This document shows positions 15,542 through 24,183 of a DNA stretch of 64,000 bases, in pieces. Position 1 is the stretch's first letter. Each line of letters opens with the position of its first letter. The notes under the pieces are model-generated. The model was given only the letters and a program-made list of their open reading frames with translations. It made no database searches and was not told the origin of the DNA. Source of the stretch: an uncultured Candidatus Peregrinibacteria bacterium (GTDB taxonomy: Bacteria > Patescibacteriota > Gracilibacteria > Peribacterales > Peribacteraceae); the NCBI GenBank assembly GCA_937863435.1, contig CALMES010000157.1, positions 1 through 64,000 of the forward strand, given 5' to 3'. A program made the translations under genes and the position numbers.

Positions 15542-17851
15542 ATGAAAACATCATTTGCGATTGTCGGCATGCACTGCGGCAGCTGCAGCGCACGTTTGAG
15601 CCGCACTCTGCAAGCAGTATCCGGCGTGAGCGAGGCTCACGTGAATTTCTCGACGGAGAAAGCAACGGTTGTGTTCGACGAAACGCAAACGACGGAGGCC
15701 GCTCTCATCCAAATCATACAACATGCCGGCTTCGATGCCATGATTGCAACGAATCTCGATCGCGAAGCTGATAAAAAGCGTAAGCAGGCCGAGATCGACA
15801 CAATCAGAAAAAAACTACGCCTCAGCGCGCTCTTCACTCTGCCACTCCTCATATTCATGATTCTGGGCTTCTTCCCCGAAACGACGATTGCAATGCTACT
15901 GATGCCCTACATGGGTATCGCCTCGCTCTTTTTCGCCACTCCGATTCAGTTTTCCTTGGGACTGGAGTTTTACCGAAGCGCTTTCTCGGCACTGCGAATC
16001 CGTACCTTCAACATGGATAGCCTGGTAGCTATCGGCACGACGACCGCGTATATCTTCAGTTTCATTGAATTAATGATGGGCATTGCTCATACGGGGAGTG
16101 CTATCGGACATTTTGACAATCTGTACTTCGAAATCGGCGCGTTTCTGATTACCTTCGTTCTGCTTGGCAAGTGGCTGGAAGCGCGCGCCAAAGGCAAAAC
16201 AAGCGCCGCAATTGAGAAGCTGATTGAACTGTCGCCGAAAACCGCACGTATCATCAACCCAAACGGTGATCAGGTAGATGTCTCCATCGAACAGATCCGT
16301 GTCGGCGATATGCTGATGGTAAGACCGGGTGAAAAAATAGCCGTCGATGGCATCGTGATGTCTGGCAGTTCATCGATTGATGAATCGATGCTCACCGGCG
16401 AAAGTGTACCGATTGAAAAGGCTGTAAGCAGCCACGTATTTGCCGGAACGATCAATGGCAGTGGATCACTGCAGTACAAAGCCGAAAAAGTGGGAACCGA
16501 TACCGCGCTCGCACGCATTGTCCAGTTTGTGGAAGACGCACAAGGATCGAAAGCGGATATCCAGAACGTTGCCGATCGCATCGCTGCGTGGTTTGTACCG
16601 GCAGTGATAGCAATCGCCCTCATCACACTCATCGGCTGGATCATCGCCGGCCAAACGATCACGTTCGCGCTTCTCGCGTTCGTCTCAGTGATTGTCATCG
16701 CCTGTCCGTGCGCGCTCGGCCTTGCAACACCGACAGCTATCATGGTAGCAACCGGTCGCGGCGCGCAGCTGGGGATTTTGATCCGCGGCGGCGAAGCGTT
16801 GCAAGCTGCCGGAACAATCCGCACGATTGTTTTCGATAAAACCGGCACGCTCACTATCGGTAAACCGTCGGTAACCGATAAACACGCACTGATAGGAACC
16901 GATGACGAACTGCTGATGATCACGGCGTCGCTCGAACAAGCATCGGAACATCCGCTTGCCCATGCGATTATTTCCGCAGCCAAACAGCACAATTTACAAC
17001 TTACGACGATCGAAAATTTTCAAGCGGTGACAGGGAAGGGCATTCGCGGAAAGATCGGAAATGATGAATGTATGCTCGGCAATGAAGCGCTGATGATCGA
17101 CCAGAAGATTGATCTCACTGCTCATCAGGAAATTATTCACGGACTATCCGATGCCGGAAAAACAGTGATGTTTCTGGCCAAGAATGCGCAATTAATCGGC
17201 TGGATTGCGGTTGCCGATACCGTCAAACCGGAAGCAGCAGAGGCAATCGAGCGACTGAAAAAGATGCGCTGCAAAACACTGATGATCACCGGCGATACGC
17301 CTCGTACAGCGCAGGCAATTGCCAAGACAATCGGCATCGACGACGTACGCGCCGGCATCAGCCCGGAAGGAAAAGCCAATGAAATCAAAGCACTGCAGTC
17401 GACTCATACCAAAGTCGCCATGGTCGGCGATGGTATCAACGATAGCCCTGCACTCATCCAGGCCGATCTCGGCATTGCGATGGGAAGTGGAACAGACATC
17501 GCCATCGAAACAGGCGACATCGTACTTGTGAAAAGTGATATGCGGGATGTCGTAACAGCACTCGAACTTAGCAAGGCAACGATGAGCAAGATCCGCCAGA
17601 ACATGTTCTTCGCGCTCTTCTATAATGTCGTGGGTATTCCCATCGCCGCCCGGCTCTTTGTGAATTATGGTGTGATTCTCAAGCCCGAACTCGCAGGACT
17701 CGCGATGGCACTCAGTTCGGTGTCCGTTGTGACCAACTCGCTGCTGCTGCGGGGATTCAAGCCGCACAAACGCAACTGGCTTTCAGAACTTGCACCGTTT
17801 GTGATGGCCATTGGCTTTACGGCGTTCTTTGTACTGGGGGCGAGATTGTGA
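15542..17851 (+). CDS. copA: copper-translocating P-type ATPase
   Basis: CopA exports Cu(I) using ATP. The 769-residue protein has one N-terminal heavy-metal domain ([12 protein letters not shown], metal-binding CxxC), membrane helices, the actuator motif LTGESVP, the channel motif CPC in [12 protein letters not shown] near residue 388, the phosphorylation site DKTGT near 430, the nucleotide-binding SEHPLAHAI and the hinge [11 protein letters not shown] near 628. Its start codon directly follows the stop of the SafE-cupredoxin gene, implying translational coupling. The CPC and HMA motifs support copper or silver rather than zinc. Confidence 0.94.
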   Translation: MKTSFAIVGMHCGSCSARLSRTLQAVSGVSEAHVNFSTEKATVVFDETQTTEAALIQIIQHAGFDAMIATNLDREADKKRKQAEIDTIRKKLRLSALFTLPLLIFMILGFFPETTIAMLLMPYMGIASLFFATPIQFSLGLEFYRSAFSALRIRTFNMDSLVAIGTTTAYIFSFIELMMGIAHTGSAIGHFDNLYFEIGAFLITFVLLGKWLEARAKGKTSAAIEKLIELSPKTARIINPNGDQVDVSIEQIRVGDMLMVRPGEKIAVDGIVMSGSSSIDESMLTGESVPIEKAVSSHVFAGTINGSGSLQYKAEKVGTDTALARIVQFVEDAQGSKADIQNVADRIAAWFVPAVIAIALITLIGWIIAGQTITFALLAFVSVIVIACPCALGLATPTAIMVATGRGAQLGILIRGGEALQAAGTIRTIVFDKTGTLTIGKPSVTDKHALIGTDDELLMITASLEQASEHPLAHAIISAAKQHNLQLTTIENFQAVTGKGIRGKIGNDECMLGNEALMIDQKIDLTAHQEIIHGLSDAGKTVMFLAKNAQLIGWIAVADTVKPEAAEAIERLKKMRCKTLMITGDTPRTAQAIAKTIGIDDVRAGISPEGKANEIKALQSTHTKVAMVGDGINDSPALIQADLGIAMGSGTDIAIETGDIVLVKSDMRDVVTALELSKATMSKIRQNMFFALFYNVVGIPIAARLFVNYGVILKPELAGLAMALSSVSVVTNSLLLRGFKPHKRNWLSELAPFVMAIGFTAFFVLGARL

Positions 17852-17985
17852 CATTCTTCGACTGCGCTCAGGATGACACAAGTACCATCGTGAAAGTATC
17901 ATGGTGAGCACAAAGGCTTCATGGTGAACGGAGAGTTGTTATGGTGAACTGAGAGGTGTCATGGTGAGCGCAGTCGAACCATGAC
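17851..17985. repeat. cluster of TGAGCGCAGTCGAA hairpin repeats
   Basis: On the plus strand GTCATGGT-GAGCGCAGTCGA-ACCATGAC (17958-17985) forms a hairpin with perfect 8-bp arms. Facing it at 17851-17880 is a minus-strand copy with different, near-complementary arms. Partial ATGGTGA copies lie between. It separates copA from the convergent oxidoreductase gene and may end transcription. The same core recurs at 34578-34608. Confidence 0.85.
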
Positions 17986-17986
17986 C

Positions 17987-18679
17987 CTAATCAAACATAT
18001 ACACCACCCTATTCACCACCCCAAATGCAAAGCGGAATAACTTATACGACAAAGCATTCTTAAGCGGCAATTTGCCGGTCTTCTTGAATGTATCAACCAA
18101 CTTGGCAAATGCCTCGCCTTTGGCAGATGCTGCGGTGAGCGATTCCGTGCGCTTATCGACCACCAATCCAAACACACCTTTGCCCGGCGTGCAGCGACCT
18201 TCGAAGTGTGTGCCGACGATTGATCCCCCAAAGTAACGCATTGCTTCCTGTAAGTGTGAGGTAGTGATTGAGAGAAACGATGTCCAACCCGGCTTGGCCA
18301 TGCCACCCGTGAGGATAAAGTAAAACGGTTTTCCGCCGAGCGTTCCCTGCGAGTGCGTTTCTTTATCCAAGCCAAATGCACCAAGACGATCGATGAAGTT
18401 TTTGAGGTTCCCGGGAATACTGAAGTTCCTGATAGGAGTAGCGATAACCACCGCATCAGCCGTCGCAATCGATTTCTCGATGGTGTAGTAATCGTCGTTG
18501 CTCTGCGGCGGAGTAGTGTAATGCTTTTCGATAGTGAAATGTTCAATCGTCATGTCTTTCAGCCGAAATGTATCGACGGTCATATCCCCTGCTTTGGCCA
18601 TGCCATCCACAAACGCTTTGCCGACAGTCAAACTGTTACTGGCTTCGTTCGTACCACCGACAATCAGAACAATATGCAT
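17987..18679 (-). CDS. NAD(P)H-dependent FMN reductase / flavodoxin-fold oxidoreductase
   Basis: The 230-residue protein has a flavodoxin-like fold: VLIVGGTNEASNSLTVGKAF for the FMN phosphate, AVVIATPIRNFSIPGNLKNFIDRL, and FILTGGMAKPGW. It resembles NADPH-dependent FMN reductases and WrbA/azoreductase relatives. The substrate is unknown. It lies between copper export genes and a His-rich secreted protein, so a role in metal or quinone stress is possible but only inferred. Confidence 0.8.
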   Translation of the reverse strand: MHIVLIVGGTNEASNSLTVGKAFVDGMAKAGDMTVDTFRLKDMTIEHFTIEKHYTTPPQSNDDYYTIEKSIATADAVVIATPIRNFSIPGNLKNFIDRLGAFGLDKETHSQGTLGGKPFYFILTGGMAKPGWTSFLSITTSHLQEAMRYFGGSIVGTHFEGRCTPGKGVFGLVVDKRTESLTAASAKGEAFAKLVDTFKKTGKLPLKNALSYKLFRFAFGVVNRVVYMFD

Positions 18680-18698
18680 ACGAGAGAAGAAAGAATGA

Positions 18699-19319
18699 TT
18701 ACGGAACTATTTTGCACGGAACTTTCGGGTCTGCAATGCAGTTTTCGGTGGGCGGTGCACCTTTCCACGGGCAGGTTTTGGAATATTTGCAGGCGTCGTC
18801 GGTCAGCTGATCCAGTTCTTTCTGTATTTCAGCCTTATCTGCGCCGTAGGTAAGCAAAATCTTGTCGTCATCGGCAAAGTTATAACTCAGATCGAACGGC
18901 TGGCTCTGTCCGTTCACGTACATTTGCCACGTCCGAGTGGCATCGTTACAAAATTTCTCAGCGGTATCGGTCGAAAAACAGCCATCGGCAAACGTCCAAC
19001 CGAGCGAAGTAAAGAACTGGGCCAGCGGCAAACCTGGCTTGTGACTGTGAATCACATGGCCATTATTATCGTGAAGATGAAAATACAGATCCTTCTCGCC
19101 ATGCGTACCACCGGTGTGATCGTCAGTGGAGAGGCCGGACATGTAATGAGCCTGCGAGAAATCCCACATCCGACCATCTATCCACACCGCAAAATCCGCA
19201 TGCGTATGGTTGGGATCCGGATTTTTGGCAGGAATGTGCGGCCTAATCTGCAGGTAAATGTAGTAGCAGGCGCCAATAAAGACGGCAGCTGCAGCCAGTT
19301 GAAGAAGACGGTGTTTCAT
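18699..19319 (-). CDS. membrane-anchored His-rich extracytoplasmic protein
   Basis: The 206-residue protein has an N-terminal anchor (residues 5-25) and an external domain with HTHADFAVWIDG, GLSTDDHTGGTHGEKDLYFHLHD, VIHSHKPG, WQMYVNG and ILLTYG. I recall similar uncharacterised proteins in CPR bacteria and archaea but cannot name the family. Many His residues and Cys pairs (C114/C124 region and the C-terminal CKYSKTC) suggest metal binding and disulfides. It is near the copper genes. The oxidoreductase gene begins 20 bases downstream on the same strand. Confidence 0.65.
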   Translation of the reverse strand: MKHRLLQLAAAAVFIGACYYIYLQIRPHIPAKNPDPNHTHADFAVWIDGRMWDFSQAHYMSGLSTDDHTGGTHGEKDLYFHLHDNNGHVIHSHKPGLPLAQFFTSLGWTFADGCFSTDTAEKFCNDATRTWQMYVNGQSQPFDLSYNFADDDKILLTYGADKAEIQKELDQLTDDACKYSKTCPWKGAPPTENCIADPKVPCKIVP

Positions 19320-19591
19320 AAGATGAAGAGATTGTACGCTATCAATGAAATTTTATCTGCATGTATTGAAATAACATAAAGAAATCGTCTGGAACGATGT
19401 TGGTGTACGCGATATTGGACTTGTGATGATGGCTGCGAGTTTGTTTTTTATGCCAGCTAAAGCCAACAAATAGAGGAAAAAGCAAAATGCTCTTCAAAAT
19501 TGAGCCTTCTTGAGACATAATTCGCTCCGCGCTGAGCGAAACAGCGCCTTTCTACGACAGATCGTTTGAAATCAACGAAACGTACCAACAT

Positions 19592-19664
19592 GTCACGGTA
19601 GCTCAGTTGGTAGAGCACGGGACTCATAAGCCCGGGGTCGCCGGTTCAATCCCGGCCCGTGACA
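19592..19664 (+). tRNA. tRNA with CAT anticodon (elongator Met, or Ile2)
   Basis: Acceptor GTCACGG pairs fully with CCGTGAC, so it is not an initiator. The D arm is GCTCAGTTGGTAGAGC and the T arm GCCGG/CCGGC. The anticodon arm CGGGA-CTCATAA-GCCCG gives CAT, with an A-G mismatch at the loop-closing pair. The discriminator is A and CCA is encoded at 19665-19667. Met and lysidine-modified Ile2 cannot be separated from sequence here. Confidence 0.9.
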
Positions 19665-19686
19665 CCAAATAAGGTTTATAAGTTGC

Positions 19687-20271
19687 TCATAAAAAATTTT
19701 GGACCAGGATTATCATAAGAACGAACAGTGCAACAAGCCCAAACGACGTTTCCCAGTACATTCTCTTTAAAGTTTTTTCATTGAATCTTCCATTTCCACT
19801 CGCAATGTGCGAGTAACGATCTCCGAAGATTGTCACGCGCAACCAAAGTACCAAAAGGAGCACTAGCCAATTTCGAAGAAGATACCTATTCCGCATTGAC
19901 CTGACGCTTGTTACCGAACCACCGAAGGTGCCAGCCATAGAAACAAATTGAACTAGTTTCCACTTCGCAAGTTGCTTATCAATATTACCTAGCTGCGCTG
20001 CAGCACTATTCCCATTTGGCACGAATGCCCAATGATATTGTTGATTCCCCGAAGCAAGAGTGGATGTGGCATTCCAGACATCCATAAAACGATCTGCCAG
20101 AGCGAGTTCGCTGTAAATATTTCGACCAAGACACCTATTCCGTCGAATGAGCTTCAAGGAATAGTAGGGTGCTGGTAATGCGAAGCAGATAATAACTAGA
20201 ACAGCCCATAGCCAATTTTCAAGTGCTATATTCACAACATAAAGAGTTGCCGAAGCTAGAGTTATTTCCAT
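19687..20271 (-). CDS. hypothetical membrane protein in AT-rich islet
   Basis: The 194-residue protein has N-terminal hydrophobic helices (about 12-32), a polar middle (NIYSELALADRFMDVWNATSTLASGNQQ), and two further helices near 133-150 and 172-193. No family is recognised. Its DNA is clearly more AT-rich than the flanking genes and it lies just downstream of a tRNA beside a toxin-antitoxin pair. TATTCT ends six bases before the start. I consider it a real accessory gene of unknown role. Confidence 0.6.
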   Translation of the reverse strand: MEITLASATLYVVNIALENWLWAVLVIICFALPAPYYSLKLIRRNRCLGRNIYSELALADRFMDVWNATSTLASGNQQYHWAFVPNGNSAAAQLGNIDKQLAKWKLVQFVSMAGTFGGSVTSVRSMRNRYLLRNWLVLLLVLWLRVTIFGDRYSHIASGNGRFNEKTLKRMYWETSFGLVALFVLMIILVQNFL

Positions 20272-20277
20272 GGGTAC

Positions 20278-20283
20278 AGAATA
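20278..20283 (-). promoter_or_regulatory. -10 box TATTCT for the islet membrane protein
   Basis: On the minus strand TATTCT ends six bases before ATG 20271, in line with the leaderless pattern elsewhere. Confidence 0.4.
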
Positions 20284-20383
20284 GCGTTTTGATTACAAAA
20301 ACCTAGCTAGAAGTAAACCACTAAGCCCAATAGGCACCTAAACTTGAAGAGGCATACTGCAACTCCTACATCACCAGATAAAT

Positions 20384-20659
20384 TTACATCACATCTTCCG
20401 CATCAGAATAAATAGTCGATCGATGACCAAAGAGCAGAATTTCGACGATATCTTTTTGAATCCTGTAAATAATTCTGTATTCGCCAACTCGCAATGAACG
20501 AGAACCGTAGAGAGATTTTCTCAGTGGCTTGCCAAAATGAACAGGATCAACAGCCAGCTTCTTCTCTATAGCTTGCTTGAGACGTTTTTTGTCATTAGCA
20601 GGAATACTTTTGAACTTCTTCAAATCAATATGCTTACTGTAGCGAATAACATACATCAT
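20384..20659 (-). CDS. RelE/ParE-family toxin
   Basis: The 91-residue protein has the compact RelE fold: YSKHIDLKKFKSIPANDKKRLKQAIEKKL, then FGKPLRKSLYGSRSLRVGEYRIIYRI and a final beta strand VEILLFGHRSTIY. RelE toxins usually cleave mRNA on the ribosome; the LRVGEYRIIYRI strand with Arg residues is typical. Its start overlaps the stop of the antitoxin gene. An upstream in-frame start at 20674 is also possible. Confidence 0.85.
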   Translation of the reverse strand: MMYVIRYSKHIDLKKFKSIPANDKKRLKQAIEKKLAVDPVHFGKPLRKSLYGSRSLRVGEYRIIYRIQKDIVEILLFGHRSTIYSDAEDVM

Positions 20660-20889
20660 AGAGTTTTCGACCAAAATTCATCATGAGACATTGTCCCAGC
20701 CTTTGTATCTTTAGCACGAGTATCAGCAACAGTACTAAAATATTCATCTTCTTCTATCTCCATTACTTTTTCGAGCAACTCGGAAGCTTTAGTAGCCTGA
20801 GGAACACCGTCGCGAACAGAGACTTTCTGCAAAAATAACGCCATTTCTTTGGAGAGAGTGATGTTCAGGCGCTTTTTGAGAGTAGGCAT
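20656..20889 (-). CDS. antitoxin, ribbon-helix-helix type
   Basis: The 77-residue protein starts MPTLKKRLNITLSKEMALFLQKVSVRDG, a ribbon-helix-helix DNA-binding pattern. It continues through KASELLEKVMEIEEDEYFS to a disordered tail ending HDEFWSKTL that would wrap the toxin. The stop overlaps the toxin start, so the pair is translationally coupled with antitoxin first, the usual order. The frame extends 30 codons upstream, but the start at 20889 gives the normal fold. Autoregulation through the RHH domain is likely; no operator repeat is obvious. Confidence 0.8.
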   Translation of the reverse strand: MPTLKKRLNITLSKEMALFLQKVSVRDGVPQATKASELLEKVMEIEEDEYFSTVADTRAKDTKAGTMSHDEFWSKTL

Positions 20890-20986
20890 AACATTAAGAG
20901 AGAATATGCATAAGTGTACCAAAGGTGTATCACCTTGTAAAGAACAATCAAATTTTGTTCCCTTCCGCCCGTCAATCAATCAGGTC

Positions 20987-20992
20987 TACAAT
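20987..20992 (+). promoter_or_regulatory. -10 box TACAAT for the membrane-protein gene
   Basis: TACAAT ends nine bases before ATG 21002. The downstream ATG at 21005 is the alternative start. Confidence 0.4.
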
Positions 20993-21001
20993 CCAGACAT
21001 T

Positions 21002-21649
21002 ATGATGGCTCCGGAACTTCCGTACACAATCGTCTTATCTCTCTTTGTTCTGACCATTTCGATTATAACAGCACTCTTCGAGATAGAAGTAGAAGGACCT
21101 CACGGCTGGGCGACGTACTTGCCGACGTGGCGGTTGGATACGGCGCTGTTTAAGAGGCTGCTCAATGGCAAATCCTTAACTGGCTATCACCTGTTCTTCT
21201 ACGGACTGCTGTTTCTGATGTTCCACTTTCCGCTGCTGTTTTCCGGCTGGTCGAGTGCGCTGGAATTCAGCATTCTCTCGTGCTATTTCCAGTTTACGAT
21301 GCTGTGGGATTTGCTGTGGTTTATTTTAAACCCGTACTTCGGCTGGAAGCGCTACATGAAAGGCAACATCTGGTGGTTTCGCAGCTGGTTTTGGCTATTT
21401 CCGGTCGATTACTACATTTCACTCGCCCTCAGCGCCTGTTTTGCCGCACTGCGCGGACTGTCGTGGCATTCGACCAGGTGGTTTCCGTCTCTACCGGGTC
21501 CCGAGCAGCAGCTCATTTTTTGGGCAATCGACGTCGCTATACTTGCCGCATTCGTCGCTATCATCATCCTGTTTTTCCAGCCCAAGAGCCTGACTCATCC
21601 GCTCGAACGTGAGCACGATGATCAGTCCAGTAGCCTGATTAATGAATAA
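21002..21649 (+). CDS. hypothetical polytopic membrane protein
   Basis: The 215-residue protein has about five membrane helices and a Trp-rich centre (FQFTMLWDLLWFILNPYFGWKRY, NIWWFRSWFWLFPVDYYISL). It ends in a polar tail (EREHDDQSSSLINE). No family is recognised with confidence. The open frame reaches back to 20849, but that part is antisense to the antitoxin gene; the ATG at 21002 follows a TACAAT box and begins the hydrophobic protein. Confidence 0.65.
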   Translation: MMAPELPYTIVLSLFVLTISIITALFEIEVEGPHGWATYLPTWRLDTALFKRLLNGKSLTGYHLFFYGLLFLMFHFPLLFSGWSSALEFSILSCYFQFTMLWDLLWFILNPYFGWKRYMKGNIWWFRSWFWLFPVDYYISLALSACFAALRGLSWHSTRWFPSLPGPEQQLIFWAIDVAILAAFVAIIILFFQPKSLTHPLEREHDDQSSSLINE

Positions 21650-21687
21650 TGAAGCAATACGATACAGACAAGCCACGATTTAGTCTT

Positions 21688-21693
21688 TATAGT
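21688..21693 (+). promoter_or_regulatory. -10 box TATAGT for homoserine dehydrogenase
   Basis: TATAGT ends six bases before ATG 21700. This is the probable promoter of the envelope operon. Confidence 0.55.
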
Positions 21694-21699
21694 GCCTGT

Positions 21700-22764
21700 A
21701 TGACAAAACTCTTCATCCTCGGACATACAGGCAATGTCGGATCCACGCTCATTCAGCAGATCTACAAGCTCGATCAATCGACAATCGTCGGACTCGCCAA
21801 CAGTAGCGGTTACATACTCAAGCTCGACGGCATTGTGGACGGCATTACGCTCTGCGATCGCGATACATTTAAAACCCGTGCGACTGCCTACAAATCGTTA
21901 AGCGCACTCGCCGCGATTTTGATAAAAAAACTGCCCGAGGAAACGATTATTGTCGATGTCACAGCCGATGCCTCTCAGGACATGTGCGATCTTCACATCG
22001 AACTCATCAAGAAAGGTTTTCGGATTGCCACAGCCAACAAGAATCCACTGTCACTTTTCTCGTACGACACCTTCAAAACTCTCACTGCAAACAGGTGGCA
22101 CTATGGCTATAACGCTACAGTGATGGCCGGCGGCGATGCGACGACGTATGTGCAGGATATGATGGCGATTGGTGATCCGCTCAAGAGCATTCAAGGCTGT
22201 TTTTCGGGGACGCTCGGGTACATCATGTCCGGACTGGAGGAAGGAAAGCAATTTTCGAAAATCGTCGCCGATGCGCATCTGAAAAAATACACTGAACCGC
22301 ATCCGTGGGATGATCTCAACGGACTCGATATCGCACGTAAAATGCTCATTCTCGCGCGCACTGCCGGCGTGGATGCAACGGAAGATATGATAGTAGAGCC
22401 GCTTCTGCCTGCCCGTTTTGGCGAGATACGTGACACCGAAAAATTTCTCGCCGCCATTCGCGAAGCCGACAGTGAAATGAAACAGCGATCGGATGAGGCC
22501 AAGAAAAAACAGATGACCCTGCGCTTTGTAGCAAGCCTTAAGAAGAATGATAAGCACTGTACGGTGCGCATCCAGATGGAAGAAGTACCACTTAAATCAA
22601 CTATCGGCCAACTGAAAGGAACCGCGAATATCATCCAGATCGTGACCCGTGACCGTGCACCGGAAGATTGTCCGCACATCATCATCACCAAAGGCGCCGG
22701 CACTATCCGCACCGCCGCTGCTGTCCGCGCCGATATTGCCCGCATGGCAACAGTGTCCGTATGA
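21700..22764 (+). CDS. homoserine dehydrogenase
   Basis: This enzyme reduces aspartate semialdehyde to homoserine. The 354-residue protein resembles the C-terminal half of ThrA: NAD(P)-binding LFILGHTGNVGSTL, VANKNPLS-like TANKNPLS, GCFSGTLGYIMSGLEEG, and the signature YTEPHPWDDLNGLDIARKMLILAR. There is no fused aspartate kinase and no threonine genes are adjacent. Instead it heads a set of cell-wall genes and overlaps the next start by ATGA. Homoserine may therefore go to peptidoglycan or to another product; that is inference. The open frame extends 17 codons upstream to 21649, but the MTKLFILGHTGN start is normal. Confidence 0.85.
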   Translation: MTKLFILGHTGNVGSTLIQQIYKLDQSTIVGLANSSGYILKLDGIVDGITLCDRDTFKTRATAYKSLSALAAILIKKLPEETIIVDVTADASQDMCDLHIELIKKGFRIATANKNPLSLFSYDTFKTLTANRWHYGYNATVMAGGDATTYVQDMMAIGDPLKSIQGCFSGTLGYIMSGLEEGKQFSKIVADAHLKKYTEPHPWDDLNGLDIARKMLILARTAGVDATEDMIVEPLLPARFGEIRDTEKFLAAIREADSEMKQRSDEAKKKQMTLRFVASLKKNDKHCTVRIQMEEVPLKSTIGQLKGTANIIQIVTRDRAPEDCPHIIITKGAGTIRTAAAVRADIARMATVSV

Positions 22765-23438
22765 TGCGCTTTCGCCCCCTCCTCCGCATGCTTCTTCTGC
22801 CGGTTGGCATCCTCGTGCTGCTCGCCATTCTCGTATCGACCTCCATCAGTCTGTCGATTATCCGCAGCACCAAAACCTCTGTCTTTGCGCTGAGTAATGT
22901 TCCAAATAAGCAGGCCATTATGGTGCTGGGCGCAAAAGTGTATCCGTCGGGCGAACCCTCGGCGTTTTTGCGTGACCGGCTGGAAACCGGACTCGCGTTA
23001 TATCAGGCGAAAAAGGCGGCCAAAATTATTGTCTCCGGCGATCACGGCCGCAAAACATACGACGAAGTGAACGCCATGCGAACGTATTTGATGGATCGCG
23101 GCGTACCCAAAGAAGACATCTTCATGGACCACGCCGGATTCGATACCTACGACAGTATGTATCGTGCCCGTGATGTATTTGATGTGACGAGCCTGATTAT
23201 CACAACGCAAGCCTTTCACTTGCCCCGTGCGCTGTACCTGGCCCATGCGCTGGGCATGGATGCTGTTGGAGTAGGCGCAACCGGCCGACGCTATCCCACC
23301 TACTATTACATTCGCCAGACATTTCGCGAACCGCTGGCGCGCATCAAAGCAGTGCTCGACGTGGTGCAAGACAGGCAGCCGCAGTACCTGGGACCTGTGA
23401 TACCCATTTCGGGCGACGGAACCCAAACGGAAGGATAG
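22761..23438 (+). CDS. SanA/YdcF-family (DUF218) membrane protein
   Basis: The 225-residue protein has one N-terminal helix (about 8-32) and a DUF218 domain: AIMVLGAKVYPSGEPSAFLRDRLETGL, IIVSGDHGRKTYDEVNAMRTYLMDRGVP, and IITTQAFHLPRALYLA. SanA of enteric bacteria influences envelope permeability to vancomycin; the biochemical activity is unknown. It overlaps the preceding gene by four bases, so it belongs to the envelope operon. Confidence 0.85.
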   Translation: MMRFRPLLRMLLLPVGILVLLAILVSTSISLSIIRSTKTSVFALSNVPNKQAIMVLGAKVYPSGEPSAFLRDRLETGLALYQAKKAAKIIVSGDHGRKTYDEVNAMRTYLMDRGVPKEDIFMDHAGFDTYDSMYRARDVFDVTSLIITTQAFHLPRALYLAHALGMDAVGVGATGRRYPTYYYIRQTFREPLARIKAVLDVVQDRQPQYLGPVIPISGDGTQTEG

Positions 23439-23458
23439 CCCGATTCCAGACTTATCCC

Positions 23459-23464
23459 TATACT
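23459..23464 (+). promoter_or_regulatory. -10 box TATACT, internal promoter of the envelope operon
   Basis: TATACT ends eight bases before ATG 23473, giving the hydrolase and ligase genes a possible leaderless promoter of their own. Confidence 0.55.
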
Positions 23465-23472
23465 GGAAACCT

Positions 23473-24183
23473 ATGAGACCGACACTCGTCTGCCTACATG
23501 GTTGGGGTGGTTCCAAAGAGTCTTTTACGCAGCTGCGGGAGGCATTGAAAAATGACGATCTGATTATCCTGACACCCGATCTTCCGGGCTTTGGTGAGGA
23601 GAAAGAACCAACGAAACCGTGGACAGTTGGCGACTATGCCACTTGGGTCGAGCATTATCTGAAAGATCAAAAGATTGAACGATTATTCTTACTTGGTCAT
23701 TCACATGGCGGACGGATTGCAATCGAACTTGCCTGCAGGCACAGCGTGCCAATCGAACATCTCTTTCTCTGTGCCGCCGCCGGCATCAAGCATGCACGGC
23801 ATATCAAACGTGCCGTTGGACTGACACTTGCCAAGAGCGGCAAATTTTTCCTGTCGATTCCGGGTCTTCAAACTCTTCAGCCGATTGGTAAGAAGCTCCT
23901 CTACAAACTCGTGCGCGTGCATGACTACGAGAAAGCGAGTCCGCTCATGCGCCAGACACTCATCAATGTCACGCAGGAAGATTTACGACCGCTGCTTGCG
24001 CACATCGATATTCCAACGGATTTGTTTTGGGGCAAGCAGGATGGCATGACACCATTTTCGGATGCGCTCATCATGGAGAAAGAAATTCCCCGTGCCGTTC
24101 TGCACGCATTCGACAATGTCCGTCACGGTGTGCACCGCGACAAAGCTGATGCTATCGCCACTACCATTCGCTCGTTTCTATGA
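23473..24183 (+). CDS. alpha/beta hydrolase
   Basis: The 236-residue protein has the canonical fold: oxyanion region LVCLHGWGGSKESF, nucleophile elbow GHSHGGRIA (Ser near residue 78), an acidic residue in FWGKQDGMTPF and a C-terminal catalytic His in NVRHGVHRD. The substrate is unknown. The stop overlaps the start of the MurF-like gene, and the context suggests an envelope substrate or a detoxifying role. Confidence 0.85.
   Translation: MRPTLVCLHGWGGSKESFTQLREALKNDDLIILTPDLPGFGEEKEPTKPWTVGDYATWVEHYLKDQKIERLFLLGHSHGGRIAIELACRHSVPIEHLFLCAAAGIKHARHIKRAVGLTLAKSGKFFLSIPGLQTLQPIGKKLLYKLVRVHDYEKASPLMRQTLINVTQEDLRPLLAHIDIPTDLFWGKQDGMTPFSDALIMEKEIPRAVLHAFDNVRHGVHRDKADAIATTIRSFL

Noticed and set aside
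17881-17957. ATGGTGA tandem copies as a minisatellite or CRISPR fragment
   Set aside because: The copies are irregular and are parts of the TGAGCGCAGTCGAA hairpin family.
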